From: Pseudomonas sp. SJZ079
GTDB lineage: Bacteria > Pseudomonadota > Gammaproteobacteria > Pseudomonadales > Pseudomonadaceae
Direction: 5' to 3'
DNA: 64,000 bases
Assembly (NCBI RefSeq): GCF_007993865.1
Contig: NZ_VIUH01000015.1
Span: 1 to 64,000, forward strand
The translations under genes and the position numbers were made by a program. The notes beneath the pieces are model-generated. The model did no database searches, had not been told where the DNA came from, and was given only the letters and a program-made list of their open reading frames with translations. This document shows, piece by piece, positions 22,309 through 34,900 of this stretch (its first letter is position 1; each line of letters opens with the position of its first letter).

Positions 22309-23067
22309 CTAGCGAAAACCGTGGCGCTGGCGGATCAGCTCGTAGGCCCGGTGCAGCTCGCCGGTTTTTTCCGTGGCTTCGCGCACCCGCTCGGGGCCTG
22401 CGCCACTGCCGGTCAGCTTGTCGGGATGGTGACGACTCAACAACCGTCGATAAGCGCGCTTGATCTGCAGTGGTTCGCTATCGGCCGCGACCCCGAGCAA
22501 ACGCAGCGCGTCCTGATAGCTACCACCGGCCGAGGCCAACGGGCCTTGCCTCGGCGCGTAGGCCGCACTCAGCGCCTCCTGGGTCGCAGCGGGGACATTC
22601 AGCCACTTGCCCCACAACAGAATGAGCTCGCGCTCGGTTCGCGACACCCGACCATCCACCCAGGCCATCCGCCAGCACGCGCGCAACAAGGCTTCACCGC
22701 GCACCGTCTGATGACGCAGCGGCGCGCGCAGACTGTCACGCCCGGTCTTGCCGCGCGCAAACGCCTCGATGGCCCGTCGCTGCGCCACCTCATCCAGCCC
22801 CAGGCGCTGCATCTCGGCCCGCGCCTGCTGAATATGTGCATGCAGCACCCGGCCATCGCACTTGGCCAAACGGCCAAGCAGAAGAAACAACACCTCCTCA
22901 TCGCCGGGTATTGCCCGCCCCCCCAGCCGCTCACGCAGCGCGGCCCAACTGCTCAAGCGCAGACGGCGATCCAGCACCTGACCGAGCAGACCACCGAGCA
23001 ATGCCCCGGGAATACTGGCCACGGCCAGACCGGCAAATGCACCGAGCAATGTCGCCGGCCAGAGCAC
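22309..23067 (-). CDS. DjlA-like membrane-anchored J-domain protein
   Basis: Co-chaperone of 252 residues. The N-terminus has a glycine-rich membrane segment (about 1-30, LLGAFAGLAVASIPGALLGGLLG), the middle is a TerB-like helical domain (about 55-165), and the C-terminus is a J domain with the diagnostic HPD in LLSRHHPDK (about residue 222). It should stimulate DnaK ATPase at the inner membrane. The start is GTG with an AGGGGG ribosome site one base after the murU stop. Confidence 0.88.
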   Translation of the reverse strand: MLWPATLLGAFAGLAVASIPGALLGGLLGQVLDRRLRLSSWAALRERLGGRAIPGDEEVLFLLLGRLAKCDGRVLHAHIQQARAEMQRLGLDEVAQRRAIEAFARGKTGRDSLRAPLRHQTVRGEALLRACWRMAWVDGRVSRTERELILLWGKWLNVPAATQEALSAAYAPRQGPLASAGGSYQDALRLLGVAADSEPLQIKRAYRRLLSRHHPDKLTGSGAGPERVREATEKTGELHRAYELIRQRHGFR

Positions 23068-23068
23068 G

Positions 23069-24762
<1,694 letters not shown>

Positions 24763-24886
24763 TACAAGGGTCTCCACGGCGCTAGCCGTTGCGCGGGTCA
24801 TGCTTTATTATCCAGCATCTTTTTCAGCCCATCGAGAGGCGTGCGGCCCCTGGGCCGATAGCGCGCAGGAAGCCCGGAAAAATAAG

Positions 24887-27649
24887 ATGGCAGTAAAATA
24901 CCCCGCGTTCCGTAAAAAATTCCCACTTCTGGTCACTGGCAGCCTTCTTGCCATACAGCCTGTCGCTGGCCAATTCGCCATAGCTGCCGAGCAGTATGAC
25001 TGCCAAGCGTCGGCTTCCGGTAGCTGGGCATGCGCGCCAAAAGCCAGCAGTGCTGCTGTGCCGGCACGCCCGGTGCACAGTGGCTCCGCCGTCAGCGCCG
25101 GCACCTCCGCAGACAAGAGGGGAGAGAGCAAAGCCTCCACCGCCACCCTAGTCACGCAAAGCGGCGGCAAGGCCCTGGCCTCGCGCAGCGCCGACTACAG
25201 CCATCTGGACTGGGTGCCGCGCGAGCAACTGAGCGCCGCGCAGCTGGCCGAAACCGGCCCTTACTGCGCCGGCGCTTACGTTGAGCCGAAGCGCCCGGGC
25301 ATGGGCGACACAACGCCGATGAGCGAAGCGCCGCTGTTCGTTTCCGCCAAAGCCTCGCGCTACGAGCAGGAACAACAGGTCGCGACCCTGGCTGGCGATG
25401 TGGTTCTGCGCCAATCGAGCCTGCAGGTCGAGGCCGACGAGGCCCGCCTGCTTCAAGCCGAAAATCGTGGCGAGCTGATTGGTAATGTTCGTCTGCGTGA
25501 CGATGGCGCGCTGGTGGTCGGCGACCGTGCCGAGCTGCAACTGGACAACGGCGAAGCCAAGATCGATAACGCCGAGTATGTCCTGCACAAAGGCCATGTA
25601 CGCGGCAGCGCGCTCTACGCCAAACGTGAAGAGACGGCGATTATCCGCCTGAAAGACGGCACCTATACCAGCTGCGAGCCCGGCAGCAACGCCTGGCACC
25701 TGAAAGGCAACAACGTCACCCTGAATCCCGCCACCGGTTTTGGCACCGCGACCAACGTCACCCTGCGGGTCAAGGATTTCCCGGTTTTCTACACGCCGTA
25801 TATCCACTTTCCGATTGATGATCGGCGCCAGTCCGGCTTCTTGCCGCCGAGCATCAGCAGCTCCGGCAATAACGGCCTGACGCTGCAGACGCCCTATTAT
25901 TTCAATCTGGCGCCGAACTACGACGCCACGCTCTACCCGACATACATGAGCGACCGCGGCCTGCTCACCGAAGGCGAAATGCGCTACCTGACCAAGAGCA
26001 GCGAAGGTCAGCTGGGCGCCGGCTACATCAGCGACAGCAACGACGACCGCAAGCTGCAATCGGAGTCCAAGCAGCAGCGCTGGCTCTATAGCTGGCAGCA
26101 CAAGCAGGGCCTAGACTCGCGCCTGCTGGCCGAAGTCGACTACACCGACATCAGCGATCCGTATTATTTTCAGGACCTGAGCACCGACCTCGGTATCGAC
26201 AACACGACCTATGTCAATCAGCGCGGCACCCTGACCTATCGTGGCGACGGCTACACCGCCCGCCTGAATGCACACGCTTACGAGCTGGCCAACATCACCG
26301 ATATCACCCCGTACAACCGTTTGCCACAGATCACCCTGGATGGCGCGCTGCCGTTTCACCCGGGCGGCCTGGACTTCAGCTACGGCAGCGAATTGGTGCG
26401 CTTCGATCGCGACCTGCGCTCGGGTCTGTTCAGCGATGAAAATGGCATTACAACCCCTTGGTACGACACGAACTTGCAGGGCCTGGCTCGCGCCAACGGC
26501 AATCGCCTGCACCTGGAGCCGGCCGCCAGCCTGCCGCTGGATTGGAGCTGGGGCTTCGTCAAGCCGCAGGTCAAGTTCCTGCAGACCAACTATGACCTGA
26601 GCCTCGACCAGCAAGGCAAAAACACTCTGCTGGCCGAGCAGGAGTTCAGTTCCAGTCAAAGCCGCAGCCTGGCCATGTACAGCGTCGACAGCGGCCTGTA
26701 CTTCGACCGCAACACCCAGTGGTTCGGCAAAGACTTCCGCCAGACCCTGGAACCGCGCCTGTTCTACCTCTATGTACCCGAGGAAGACCAGACCGACATT
26801 CCGGTCTTCGACTCCGGCGAATACACCTTCAACTATGCGTCGCTGTTCCGCGAGAACCGCTTCTCCGGCAAGGATCGCATCGGCGACGAAAACAAACTGT
26901 CACTGGGTGTCACCAACCGCTGGATCGAAAGCAACGGTTTCGAACGGCAGCGCTTCAGCATCGGCCAGGCCTTCTATTTCAAAGACCGCAAGGTGCAACT
27001 GCCAGGCATCGAGGCAAGCACCCGTGTCGATGCGCAATCATCCGTATCGCCTTACGCCTTGGAATATCTGTACCGCTTCAACCGTGACTGGCGCCTGTCC
27101 GCGGACTTCAACTGGGACCCGGACACCCACCGCACCCGCTCGGGTAGCACCATGTTCCACTACCAGCCGGAAGACAACCCGAACAAGATCATCAACGCCG
27201 GCTATCGCTACCGCAACGACACCGTGCGTTTCGACCAGAGCACCGGTAGCTGGGTGGTTGGCGGCGGCGATTTCGGCACGCCGGGCACCCCCAACTTCAT
27301 CAAGGACTACTACAAGGTCAGCCAGCATGACTTCTCGGTGATCTGGCCAATCGTCCCGCAGTGGAGTGCGATTTCCCGCTGGCAGTATGATTATGGCCGC
27401 AATCGCACCCTCGAGGCCTTCGCCGGCTTTGAGTACGACAGTTGCTGCTGGAAGCTGCGGGTGGTCAATCGCTACTGGATCGACTACGACGAAGTCAGTC
27501 TGAACCCCTCGCTGAATGATCAGGCCGACAGCGGTATCTTCCTGCAAATCGTCCTCAAAGGCCTGGGCGGCGTGACAGGCAACAAGGTTGAAACTTTCCT
27601 CGACCAAGGCATTCAAGGTTATCGTGAACGTGAAGATCAAGCTTTCTGA
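24887..27649 (+). CDS. lptD: LPS-assembly protein LptD
   Basis: Outer-membrane beta-barrel that, with LptE, inserts lipopolysaccharide into the outer leaflet. The 920-residue protein has a signal peptide (about 1-33), an OstA/LptA-like periplasmic domain (about 145-270; [22 protein letters not shown]) and a barrel ending in a strand-rich C-terminus. Cysteines are present near residues 38 and 47, in TYTSCEPG, and as the adjacent pair DSCCW near the end, so a disulfide arrangement similar to other LptDs is possible. Followed by surA with a 20-base overlap. Confidence 0.95.
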   Translation: MAVKYPAFRKKFPLLVTGSLLAIQPVAGQFAIAAEQYDCQASASGSWACAPKASSAAVPARPVHSGSAVSAGTSADKRGESKASTATLVTQSGGKALASRSADYSHLDWVPREQLSAAQLAETGPYCAGAYVEPKRPGMGDTTPMSEAPLFVSAKASRYEQEQQVATLAGDVVLRQSSLQVEADEARLLQAENRGELIGNVRLRDDGALVVGDRAELQLDNGEAKIDNAEYVLHKGHVRGSALYAKREETAIIRLKDGTYTSCEPGSNAWHLKGNNVTLNPATGFGTATNVTLRVKDFPVFYTPYIHFPIDDRRQSGFLPPSISSSGNNGLTLQTPYYFNLAPNYDATLYPTYMSDRGLLTEGEMRYLTKSSEGQLGAGYISDSNDDRKLQSESKQQRWLYSWQHKQGLDSRLLAEVDYTDISDPYYFQDLSTDLGIDNTTYVNQRGTLTYRGDGYTARLNAHAYELANITDITPYNRLPQITLDGALPFHPGGLDFSYGSELVRFDRDLRSGLFSDENGITTPWYDTNLQGLARANGNRLHLEPAASLPLDWSWGFVKPQVKFLQTNYDLSLDQQGKNTLLAEQEFSSSQSRSLAMYSVDSGLYFDRNTQWFGKDFRQTLEPRLFYLYVPEEDQTDIPVFDSGEYTFNYASLFRENRFSGKDRIGDENKLSLGVTNRWIESNGFERQRFSIGQAFYFKDRKVQLPGIEASTRVDAQSSVSPYALEYLYRFNRDWRLSADFNWDPDTHRTRSGSTMFHYQPEDNPNKIINAGYRYRNDTVRFDQSTGSWVVGGGDFGTPGTPNFIKDYYKVSQHDFSVIWPIVPQWSAISRWQYDYGRNRTLEAFAGFEYDSCCWKLRVVNRYWIDYDEVSLNPSLNDQADSGIFLQIVLKGLGGVTGNKVETFLDQGIQGYREREDQAF

Positions 27650-28925
27650 TTGTCTGCGCCCGCTGCTGTTGGGCGCAGTGTTCCTGAGTGCCGCGGCGCA
27701 GGCCGAGGTACAACCACTCAACCGCGTCGTGGCGATTGTCGACAACGACGTGATCATGCAGAGCCAACTGGACGCACGCGTTCGCGAGGTGCAGCAAACC
27801 ATCGCCAAGCGCGGCGCGGCCGTGCCGCCGGAAAATGTGCTCAGCCAGCAAGTGCTGGAACGCCTGATTATCGAGAACATTCAGCTGCAGATCGGTGACC
27901 GCTCCGGCATTCGCATCACCGATGAAGAACTCAACCAGGCGATCGGCACCATTGCTCAGCGCAACGGCATGAGCATCGAGCAGTTCAGGGCCGCGCTGTC
28001 CAAGGATGGGCTGTCCTTCGCCGATGCCCGCGACCAGGTACGCCGCGAGATGATCATCAGCCGAGTGCGTCAACGCCGTGTGGCCGAGCGCATCCAGGTG
28101 ACCGATCAGGAAGTGCAGAACTTCCTCGCCTCCGACCTCGGCAAGTTGCAACTGTCGGAAGAGTTCCGCCTGGCGAACATCCTCATTCCGGTTCCTGAAG
28201 GGGCGTCTCCCGAGACTATCCAGGCGGCGGATCGCCAGGTGCAAGAGCTTTATACACAACTGAAGCAGGGCGCCGACTTCGCCCAACTGGCGATCGCCCG
28301 TTCGGCCAGCGAAACCGCCTTGGAAGGTGGCGAGATGGGCTGGCGCAAAGCGGCTCAACTGCCCCCACCCTTCGACGCCATGATCGGCGCCCTGTCGGTC
28401 GGCGAGGTCACCGAGCCGGTGCGCACGCCGGGCGGTTTCATCATGCTCAAGCTGCTGGAAAAGCGCGGTGGCGGCGGCAACCAGGTACGTGACGAGGTCA
28501 ACGTTCGCCACATTCTGATCAAGCCCAGTGAAATTCGCAGCGAAGCCGAAACCAAGCGCCTGATCGAGCGCCTTTACCAGCGGGTAAAGGCTGGGGAAGA
28601 CTTCGCCGAACTGGCGAAGAGCTTCTCGGAAGACCCGGGCTCGGCGCTCAATGGTGGCCTGCTCAGCTGGATCGACCCGAACGCACTGGTTCCGGAGTTC
28701 CGCGAGGTGATGAACTCCACCCCCAGCGGCGAGCTGTCCAAACCGTTCAAGAGCACCTACGGCTGGCACATACTGCAAGTCATGGGCCGTCGTGCCACTG
28801 ACAGCAGCGAGGAGTTCCGTGAGCAACAAGCAATGAACCTGCTGCGCAACCGCAAATACGACGAAGAGCTGCAAGCCTGGCTGCGCCAGATCCGCGACGA
28901 GGCCTACGTCGAGAGCAAGCTCTAA
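27630..28925 (+). CDS. surA: Periplasmic chaperone and peptidyl-prolyl isomerase SurA
   Basis: Chaperone for outer-membrane proteins, including LptD. The 431-residue protein has a signal peptide ending near AQA-EVQPL, an N-terminal chaperone domain ([21 protein letters not shown]), and two parvulin domains starting around residues 172 and 283 (the second with [14 protein letters not shown]). The start is GTG at 27630 (another GTG is two codons earlier), overlapping lptD by 20 bases; no ATG fits the family N-terminus. Confidence 0.93.
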   Translation: MKIKLSDCLRPLLLGAVFLSAAAQAEVQPLNRVVAIVDNDVIMQSQLDARVREVQQTIAKRGAAVPPENVLSQQVLERLIIENIQLQIGDRSGIRITDEELNQAIGTIAQRNGMSIEQFRAALSKDGLSFADARDQVRREMIISRVRQRRVAERIQVTDQEVQNFLASDLGKLQLSEEFRLANILIPVPEGASPETIQAADRQVQELYTQLKQGADFAQLAIARSASETALEGGEMGWRKAAQLPPPFDAMIGALSVGEVTEPVRTPGGFIMLKLLEKRGGGGNQVRDEVNVRHILIKPSEIRSEAETKRLIERLYQRVKAGEDFAELAKSFSEDPGSALNGGLLSWIDPNALVPEFREVMNSTPSGELSKPFKSTYGWHILQVMGRRATDSSEEFREQQAMNLLRNRKYDEELQAWLRQIRDEAYVESKL

Positions 28926-28944
28926 GCCTGCCCAGCTGGACCCG

Positions 28945-28979
28945 AGCCCGGCGCCTGCAACTAGCAGCACCGGGCTTTT
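28945..28979 (+). terminator. Terminator-like hairpin after surA
   Basis: The seven-base stem AGCCCGG / CCGGGCT with an 18-base loop is followed by TTTT, placed about 20 bases after the surA stop. Confidence 0.65.
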
Positions 28980-29061
28980 CCGTTAAGGGCCGCGTACAGC
29001 ATAAGATAGCGCTCAGTCCCAAAATTAATACCCGCCCTGATAGAGCGATCGAGAACTTGCC

Positions 29062-30063
29062 ATGACTGCACAGCCTCTTTTCGCACTGACCCCCGGCGAG
29101 CCGGCAGGCATAGGCCCCGACTTGTGCCTGCTGCTCGCGCGCCAGGCGCAACCCCACCCGCTAATTGCCGTCGCCAGTCGTGACCTGCTCGCCGAGCGCG
29201 CCAGGCAACTGGACGTGGCGATTGAGCTGATCCCGATCGCCCCCGGCACCTGGCCGCAACAGCCCAGCCCAGCAGGCAGTCTGTATGTGTGGGATACGCC
29301 GCTGGCCGCTCCGGTCGTTGCCGGCCAGCTGAATCAGGCCAACGCCGCCTACGTCCTGGAAACCCTGACCCGCGCCGCTCAGGGCTGCCTGGACGGGCAT
29401 TTCGCCGGGATGATCACCGCGCCGGTGCATAAGGGCGTGATCAACGACGCCGGCATCGCCTTCTCCGGGCACACCGAGTTTCTCGCCGATCTCACCCACA
29501 CCGAGCAAGTGGTGATGATGCTCGCCACCCGTGGCCTGCGCGTGGCCCTGGTGACTACCCATCTGCCGCTCAAGGATGTCGCCGCGGCGATTACCGCCAA
29601 GCGCCTGGCCCGCGTTACCCGCATCCTGCATGCCGACCTGCGCGATAAGTTCGGCATCGACCAGCCGCGCATTCTGGTCTGCGGCCTCAACCCGCATGCC
29701 GGAGAGGGCGGCCACATGGGCCGCGAGGAAATCGAGACCATCGAACCGACGCTCGAACTGTTGCGCGGCGAAGGCATCGACTTGATCGGCCCGCTACCGG
29801 CCGACACCCTGTTTACCCCGAAGCACCTCGAGCACTGCGATGCAGTGCTGGCGATGTATCACGACCAAGGGCTGCCGGTGCTCAAATTCAAGGGTTTCGG
29901 CGCTGCGGTCAACATCACCCTGGGCCTGCCGATCATCCGCACCTCGGTCGATCACGGCACCGCCCTCGATCTGGCCGGTAGCGGCAAGATCGACAGCGGC
30001 AGCCTGCAAGTCGCCCTGGAAACCGCCTACGCCATGGCCGCCAGCCAGACCCAGCAGAACTGA
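29062..30063 (+). CDS. pdxA: 4-hydroxythreonine-4-phosphate dehydrogenase
   Basis: NAD-dependent step of pyridoxal phosphate synthesis. The 333-residue protein has the family motifs [29 protein letters not shown] with the metal-ligand His, [10 protein letters not shown] and [12 protein letters not shown]. It sits in the usual surA-pdxA-rsmA-apaG-apaH order. Confidence 0.95.
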   Translation: MTAQPLFALTPGEPAGIGPDLCLLLARQAQPHPLIAVASRDLLAERARQLDVAIELIPIAPGTWPQQPSPAGSLYVWDTPLAAPVVAGQLNQANAAYVLETLTRAAQGCLDGHFAGMITAPVHKGVINDAGIAFSGHTEFLADLTHTEQVVMMLATRGLRVALVTTHLPLKDVAAAITAKRLARVTRILHADLRDKFGIDQPRILVCGLNPHAGEGGHMGREEIETIEPTLELLRGEGIDLIGPLPADTLFTPKHLEHCDAVLAMYHDQGLPVLKFKGFGAAVNITLGLPIIRTSVDHGTALDLAGSGKIDSGSLQVALETAYAMAASQTQQN

Positions 30064-30111
30064 GGCGTCAGGCCAGCGCACGCCGGCCGCCCTCTAGCCC
30101 CTAAGCCTAAA

Positions 30112-30136
30112 GGTGGATGGAAAAACACCATCCACC
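30112..30136. repeat. Perfect inverted repeat after pdxA
   Basis: A nine-base perfect stem GGTGGATGG / CCATCCACC with an A-rich seven-base loop lies between pdxA and rsmA. It has no T tract, so it is probably a small palindromic intergenic element or mRNA-stabilising hairpin rather than a classical terminator. Confidence 0.6.
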
Positions 30137-30206
30137 CCACGCCCTGTTAAACTGCCGCACTTTGCATTCGCTTTAAGCTCGCGGCTTGAAGCTTGGAGCC
30201 GTTTGA

Positions 30207-31031
30207 ATGTCCGAACCCTATCAACACCGCGCGCGCAAGCGTTTCGGTCAGAACTTTTTGCACGACGCCGGGGTCATCCACCGCATCCTGCGGGCGATTC
30301 ACGCCCGCGAAGGCGAGCATTTGCTGGAAATCGGCCCGGGCCAGGGCGCCTTGACCGAGGGCCTGCTCGACAGCGGCGCAAAACTCGATGTCGTCGAGTT
30401 GGATCGCGACCTGATCCCGATCCTCAACGCTAAATTCGCCACAGAGCCGCGCTTTCAGCTGCATCAGGGCGACGCGCTGAAGTTCGACTTCAACCGCCTG
30501 GGCGCGCCCCCCCGCAGCCTGCGGGTGGTCGGTAACCTGCCGTACAACATTTCCACGCCGTTGATCTTCCACCTGCTGAGCAATGCCGCGTTGATCCACG
30601 ACATGCACTTCATGCTGCAGAAAGAAGTGGTCGAGCGTCTGGCCGCCGAGCCCGGTGGTGGCGACTGGGGCCGTTTGTCGATCATGGTGCAGTACCACTG
30701 CCGGGTCGAGCACCTGTTCAACGTTGGCCCGGGCGCGTTCAGCCCGCCGCCTAAAGTCGACTCGGCGATCGTCCGCCTGGTGCCCCATGAGACACTGCCG
30801 TATCCAGCCAAGGACCATCACCTGCTCGAGCGCGTAGTGCGGGAGGCCTTCAACCAGCGCCGCAAGACCCTGCGCAACACGCTCAAAGCCCTACTGCCCG
30901 CGACTGCGATCGAAGCGGCCGGCGTTGACGGCAGCCTACGCCCCGAGCAATTGGATCTGGCGGCCTTCGTGCGCCTGGCCGATCAACTGGCCGAGCAGCA
31001 GAGCACCCCAGCAACGCCTGACAGCCGCTAA
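30207..31031 (+). CDS. rsmA: 16S rRNA dimethyladenosine transferase
   Basis: Dimethylates two adjacent adenosines near the 3' end of 16S rRNA (KsgA). The 274-residue protein starts with [13 protein letters not shown], has the SAM-binding [16 protein letters not shown] and the NLPYNIST catalytic motif. An apaG start follows 32 bases after the stop. Confidence 0.96.
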   Translation: MSEPYQHRARKRFGQNFLHDAGVIHRILRAIHAREGEHLLEIGPGQGALTEGLLDSGAKLDVVELDRDLIPILNAKFATEPRFQLHQGDALKFDFNRLGAPPRSLRVVGNLPYNISTPLIFHLLSNAALIHDMHFMLQKEVVERLAAEPGGGDWGRLSIMVQYHCRVEHLFNVGPGAFSPPPKVDSAIVRLVPHETLPYPAKDHHLLERVVREAFNQRRKTLRNTLKALLPATAIEAAGVDGSLRPEQLDLAAFVRLADQLAEQQSTPATPDSR

Positions 31032-31062
31032 ACTGCCTGTTCAGCATACCGAGTCCCAGCAC

Positions 31063-31443
31063 ATGCCCGATCCTCGCTATCAGGTCGACGTCAGCGTCAC
31101 CACTCGCTACCTGCCGGAGCAATCGCAGCCGGAGCAAAATCGCTTTGCGTTTGCCTATACCGTAACCATCGTCAATAGCGGTGAACTATCGGCCAAACTG
31201 CTCTCACGCCACTGGCTGATCACCGATGGCGACGGCCGCGTGCAGGAAGTGCGTGGCGCCGGTGTGGTGGGGCAACAACCACTGATCGAACCTGGCGACA
31301 GTCATACCTATAGCAGTGGCACGCTGATCGCCACTCACGTCGGCACCATGCAGGGCAGTTATCAAATGCTCGCCGAAGACGGTAAACGCTTCGACGCCGA
31401 TATCGCGCCCTTCCGCCTGGCGGTACCGGGCTCGCTGCACTGA
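31063..31443 (+). CDS. apaG: ApaG protein
   Basis: Small beta-sandwich protein of 126 residues ([45 protein letters not shown]). Function in bacteria is unresolved; it is always linked with apaH. ATG 31063 fits the family length; the frame is open further upstream inside rsmA without conserved sequence. The stop overlaps the apaH ATG by one base. Confidence 0.94.
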   Translation: MPDPRYQVDVSVTTRYLPEQSQPEQNRFAFAYTVTIVNSGELSAKLLSRHWLITDGDGRVQEVRGAGVVGQQPLIEPGDSHTYSSGTLIATHVGTMQGSYQMLAEDGKRFDADIAPFRLAVPGSLH

Positions 31444-32267
31444 TGGCCACTTACGCGGTAGGCGACCTGCAGGGTTGCCTCAGCCCCCTCCAGTGCCTCT
31501 TGCAACGTGTGGCCTTCGACCCCGACAAAGACCGCCTGTGGTTGGTCGGTGACCTGGTCAACCGCGGCCCGCAGTCGCTGGAAACCCTGCGTTTTCTCTA
31601 CCGCATGCGCGATGCCGTGACCTGTGTACTGGGCAACCATGACCTGCACCTGCTGGCCGTCGCGCAGAACATTGAACGCCTGAAAAAGGCCGACACCTTG
31701 CGCGCAATTCTCGACGCACCCGATCGCGACGAGCTGCTCGACTGGCTGCGCCAACAGAAGCTACTGCATTACGACGCCGAGCGTGACATCGCCCTGGTGC
31801 ACGCTGGGATTCCCCCACAATGGACCCTGGAAAAAGCCCTCAAACGCGCGAGCGAGGTCGAGGAAGCGCTGCGCGACGACGCCCGCTTCCCGCTGTTTCT
31901 CGACGGCATGTACGGCAACGAACCCGCCCGCTGGGACAGGGAGTTGCATGGCGTCCCGCGCCTGCGGGTGATCACCAACTACTTCACCCGCATGCGCTTT
32001 TGCAGCGCAGACGGTACCCTGGACCTGAAGAGCAAAGAAGGCGTCGACAGCGCGCCGCCTGGCTATGCCCCCTGGTTCAGCCATCGCGAGCGCAAGACGC
32101 GTGGACAGAAGATCATCTTCGGTCACTGGGCTGCGCTGGAAGGCCAGTGCAATGAACCCGGCCTGTTTGCCCTGGACACTGGTTGCGTGTGGGGCGGCGC
32201 CATGACCTTATTGAATATCGACAGCGGCGAGCGACACCGCTGTGACTGTAACCTGGAGCACCCATGA
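31443..32267 (+). CDS. apaH: Diadenosine tetraphosphatase
   Basis: Symmetrical Ap4A hydrolase that also removes nucleoside-tetraphosphate caps from RNA in E. coli. The 274-residue metallophosphatase has the [14 protein letters not shown] and GNHDLHLLA motifs. Overlaps apaG by one base and glpE by four bases. Confidence 0.95.
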   Translation: MATYAVGDLQGCLSPLQCLLQRVAFDPDKDRLWLVGDLVNRGPQSLETLRFLYRMRDAVTCVLGNHDLHLLAVAQNIERLKKADTLRAILDAPDRDELLDWLRQQKLLHYDAERDIALVHAGIPPQWTLEKALKRASEVEEALRDDARFPLFLDGMYGNEPARWDRELHGVPRLRVITNYFTRMRFCSADGTLDLKSKEGVDSAPPGYAPWFSHRERKTRGQKIIFGHWAALEGQCNEPGLFALDTGCVWGGAMTLLNIDSGERHRCDCNLEHP

Positions 32268-32593
32268 GCGACTTCAAACGCATCCCCCCGAAGCAGGCCA
32301 AGGCCCTGCGCGAACAAGGCGCAGTGGTGGTCGATATCCGCGACCCTGAGAGTTTTGCCCTCGGCCACATCGCCGGCTCGCAGCACTTGGACAATCACTC
32401 ACTGCACGACTTTATCGCCAAGGCCGACCTCGACCGACCGCTGATCGTTGCCTGCTACCACGGCAACTCCAGCCAGAGCGCCGCCGCCTACCTGGTCGGT
32501 CAGGGGTTTTCGGAGGTGTACAGCCTGGATGGCGGCTTCGAGTTGTGGCGCAGCACTTACCCCGAAGACTCCACGCAAACGCAGCCCGAATAA
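32264..32593 (+). CDS. glpE: Thiosulfate sulfurtransferase (single-domain rhodanese)
   Basis: Transfers sulfane sulfur from thiosulfate to thiophilic acceptors. The 109-residue rhodanese has active-site C64 in the loop CYHGNSSQS. Last gene of the apaG-apaH-glpE group. Confidence 0.93.
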   Translation: MSDFKRIPPKQAKALREQGAVVVDIRDPESFALGHIAGSQHLDNHSLHDFIAKADLDRPLIVACYHGNSSQSAAAYLVGQGFSEVYSLDGGFELWRSTYPEDSTQTQPE

Positions 32594-32874
32594 AAATATA
32601 TTCGGCGGTCAAACCGCACCGGCACTGGGCTGCCGCCCTTTCCTGACGAACGGTAATATCTTGATATCGTTCGCCGCCCCTTGACCTCGCCGATTCCGAA
32701 CTATCCTTTAGCTCAGGCCATCCAAAACAAGGTAGAGCCGGCCAACCGGCATCCGGGCCATCGGTAAGACCTTTTGGTGTACTGGGGGATATCTCTCGAC
32801 TGATTCGTCAGCCGACTACCAGCACCCGCACGACCGATCCCGCGCCGGCTCCTAGCATTGAGCGAGGTGACGTC
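32594..32874 (+). promoter_or_regulatory. Upstream region of prkA
   Basis: This 281-base gap separates glpE from prkA. It has an AT-rich start (aaaaatatattcgg) and presumably holds the prkA promoter, which is stress or nitrogen controlled in relatives, but I could not identify a clear sigma-54 or sigma-S element. The prkA ATG is preceded by GAGCGAGGTG. Confidence 0.35.
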
Positions 32875-34797
32875 ATGACCATTTTCAGCCACTTCCAGCA
32901 GCGCTTCGAAGCGACTCGGCAAGAGGAATACTCCCTGCAGGAGTACCTTGAGCTATGCAAGCAGGACCGCAGCGCCTATGCCACCGCTGCCGAGCGCCTG
33001 CTGATGGCCATAGGCGAGCCCGAACTGCTCGACACCTCGAGCAACTCGCGGTTGTCGCGCATCTTCTCCAACAAGGTCATCCGCCGTTACCCGGCCTTCG
33101 CCGACTTCCACGGCATGGAAGAGTGCATCGACCAGATCGTCTCCTACTTCCGCCACGCCGCTCAAGGCCTGGAGGAGAAGAAACAAATCCTCTACCTGCT
33201 CGGCCCGGTTGGCGGCGGTAAATCGTCGCTGGCAGAGAAGCTCAAGCAGCTGATGGAAAAAGTGCCCTTCTATGCGATCAAGGGCTCGCCGGTGTTCGAG
33301 TCGCCACTCGGCCTGTTCAGCGCGACCGAGGACGGCGCCATCCTGGAAGAGGACTACGGTATCCCGCAGCGCTTCCTCAACAGCATCATGTCGCCCTGGG
33401 CGACCAAGCGTCTGGCCGAGTTCGGCGGCGACATCAGCCAGTTCCGTGTGGTCAAGCTCTACCCGTCGATTCTCAACCAGATCGCCGTGGCCAAGACCGA
33501 GCCGGGCGACGAGAACAATCAGGACATCTCGGCGCTGGTCGGCAAGGTGGATATCCGCAAACTGGAAGAATTCCCGCAGAACGACGCCGACGCCTACAGC
33601 TTCTCCGGTGCCCTGTGCCGCGCCAACCAAGGCCTGATGGAATTCGTCGAGATGTTCAAGGCACCGATCAAGGTGCTGCACCCACTGCTGACCGCCACCC
33701 AGGAAGGCAACTACAACAGCACCGAAGGTCTCGGTGCGATTCCCTACAGCGGTATTCTGCTGGCCCACTCTAACGAATCGGAATGGCACAACTTCCGCAA
33801 CAACAAGAACAACGAGGCGTTCATCGACCGTATCTACATCGTCAAGGTACCGTACTGCCTGCGCGTGACCGATGAAATAAAGATCTACGACAAGCTGCTG
33901 TTCAACAGCTCTCTGGCCAACGCCCATTGCGCCCCAGACACCCTGAAGATGCTCGCCCAGTTCTCCGTGCTGAGCCGGCTGAAGGAACCGGAAAACTCGA
34001 ATATCTACTCGAAGATGCGGGTCTACGACGGCGAAAACCTCAAGGACACCGACCCCAAGGCCAAGTCGATCCAGGAATACCGCGACACCGCGGGCGTCGA
34101 CGAGGGCATGAACGGCCTGTCGACCCGCTTCGCCTTCAAGATTCTCTCCAAGGTGTTCAACTTCGACCCCCATGAGATCGCTGCCAACCCGGTACACCTG
34201 TTGTATGTACTGGAACAGCAGATCGAGCAGGAACAGTTCCCCGCCGAGACGCGCGAACGCTACCTGCGCTTCATCAAGGAATACCTGGCACCGCGTTACA
34301 TCGAGTTCATCGGCAAGGAAATCCAGACGGCCTACCTCGAGTCTTACAGCGAGTACGGACAGAACATCTTCGACCGCTACGTGCTGTACGCCGACTTCTG
34401 GATTCAGGACCAGGAATACCGTGACCCGGAAACCGGCGAAATCCTCAATCGCGTGGCGCTCAACGAGGAACTGGAAAAGATCGAAAAACCGGCCGGCATC
34501 AGCAACCCGAAGGATTTCCGCAACGAAATCGTCAACTTCGTCTTGCGCGCCCGCGCCAACAACAACGGCAAGAACCCAACCTGGCTCAGCTACGAGAAGC
34601 TGCGCGTGGTGATCGAGAAGAAGATGTTCTCCAACACCGAGGACCTGCTTCCGGTCATCAGCTTCAATGCCAAGGCCAGCAAGGAGGACAAACAGAAACA
34701 CAACGACTTCGTCACTCGCATGGTCGAGCGCGGCTACACCGACAAGCAGGTGCGCCTGCTCTCCGAGTGGTATCTGCGGGTTCGCAAATCGCAGTAA
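32875..34797 (+). CDS. prkA: PrkA family serine protein kinase
   Basis: YeaG-type protein of 640 residues. An N-terminal AAA domain has Walker A LLGPVGGGKSSLAEKL (about residues 106-121) and the C-terminal region (about 400-640) is the PrkA kinase-like domain. In E. coli, YeaG acts with YeaH in nutrient-stress adaptation. Here it is followed by yeaH and spoVR in the same order, a conserved stationary-phase trio. Substrates are not known from sequence. Confidence 0.94.
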   Translation: MTIFSHFQQRFEATRQEEYSLQEYLELCKQDRSAYATAAERLLMAIGEPELLDTSSNSRLSRIFSNKVIRRYPAFADFHGMEECIDQIVSYFRHAAQGLEEKKQILYLLGPVGGGKSSLAEKLKQLMEKVPFYAIKGSPVFESPLGLFSATEDGAILEEDYGIPQRFLNSIMSPWATKRLAEFGGDISQFRVVKLYPSILNQIAVAKTEPGDENNQDISALVGKVDIRKLEEFPQNDADAYSFSGALCRANQGLMEFVEMFKAPIKVLHPLLTATQEGNYNSTEGLGAIPYSGILLAHSNESEWHNFRNNKNNEAFIDRIYIVKVPYCLRVTDEIKIYDKLLFNSSLANAHCAPDTLKMLAQFSVLSRLKEPENSNIYSKMRVYDGENLKDTDPKAKSIQEYRDTAGVDEGMNGLSTRFAFKILSKVFNFDPHEIAANPVHLLYVLEQQIEQEQFPAETRERYLRFIKEYLAPRYIEFIGKEIQTAYLESYSEYGQNIFDRYVLYADFWIQDQEYRDPETGEILNRVALNEELEKIEKPAGISNPKDFRNEIVNFVLRARANNNGKNPTWLSYEKLRVVIEKKMFSNTEDLLPVISFNAKASKEDKQKHNDFVTRMVERGYTDKQVRLLSEWYLRVRKSQ

Positions 34798-34813
34798 CGT
34801 AGCCCCAAGCATC

Positions 34814-34872
34814 AGCCACAAGCGGCAAGCCGGAGTGCCCGCGCAACACGGCTCCATTTGCCGCTCGTGGCT
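34814..34872. repeat. Imperfect inverted repeat between prkA and yeaH
   Basis: Two 16-base arms (34814-34829 and 34857-34872), matching at 14 positions, flank a 27-base loop. The arms read AGCCACAAGCGGCAAG and its near complement. It may be a REP-like element or a hairpin that tunes the relative expression of prkA and yeaH within one transcript. Confidence 0.6.
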
Positions 34873-34900
34873 TGCAGCTTAAAGCTCCCCGGAGGGGTCT

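Noticed and set aside
27555-28970. 471-codon open frame opposite surA
   Set aside because: Shadow frame; the product has a low-complexity composition rich in L, A, G, H and Q typical of antisense GC-rich DNA.
30166-30206. Short aagctcgcggcttgaagctt repeat before rsmA
   Set aside because: Too short and imperfect to call an operator or transposable element; probably chance or a weak hairpin.
32953-34857. 634-codon open frame opposite prkA
   Set aside because: It is a shadow of prkA on the other strand, caused by high GC third positions. The prkA product has full family motifs.
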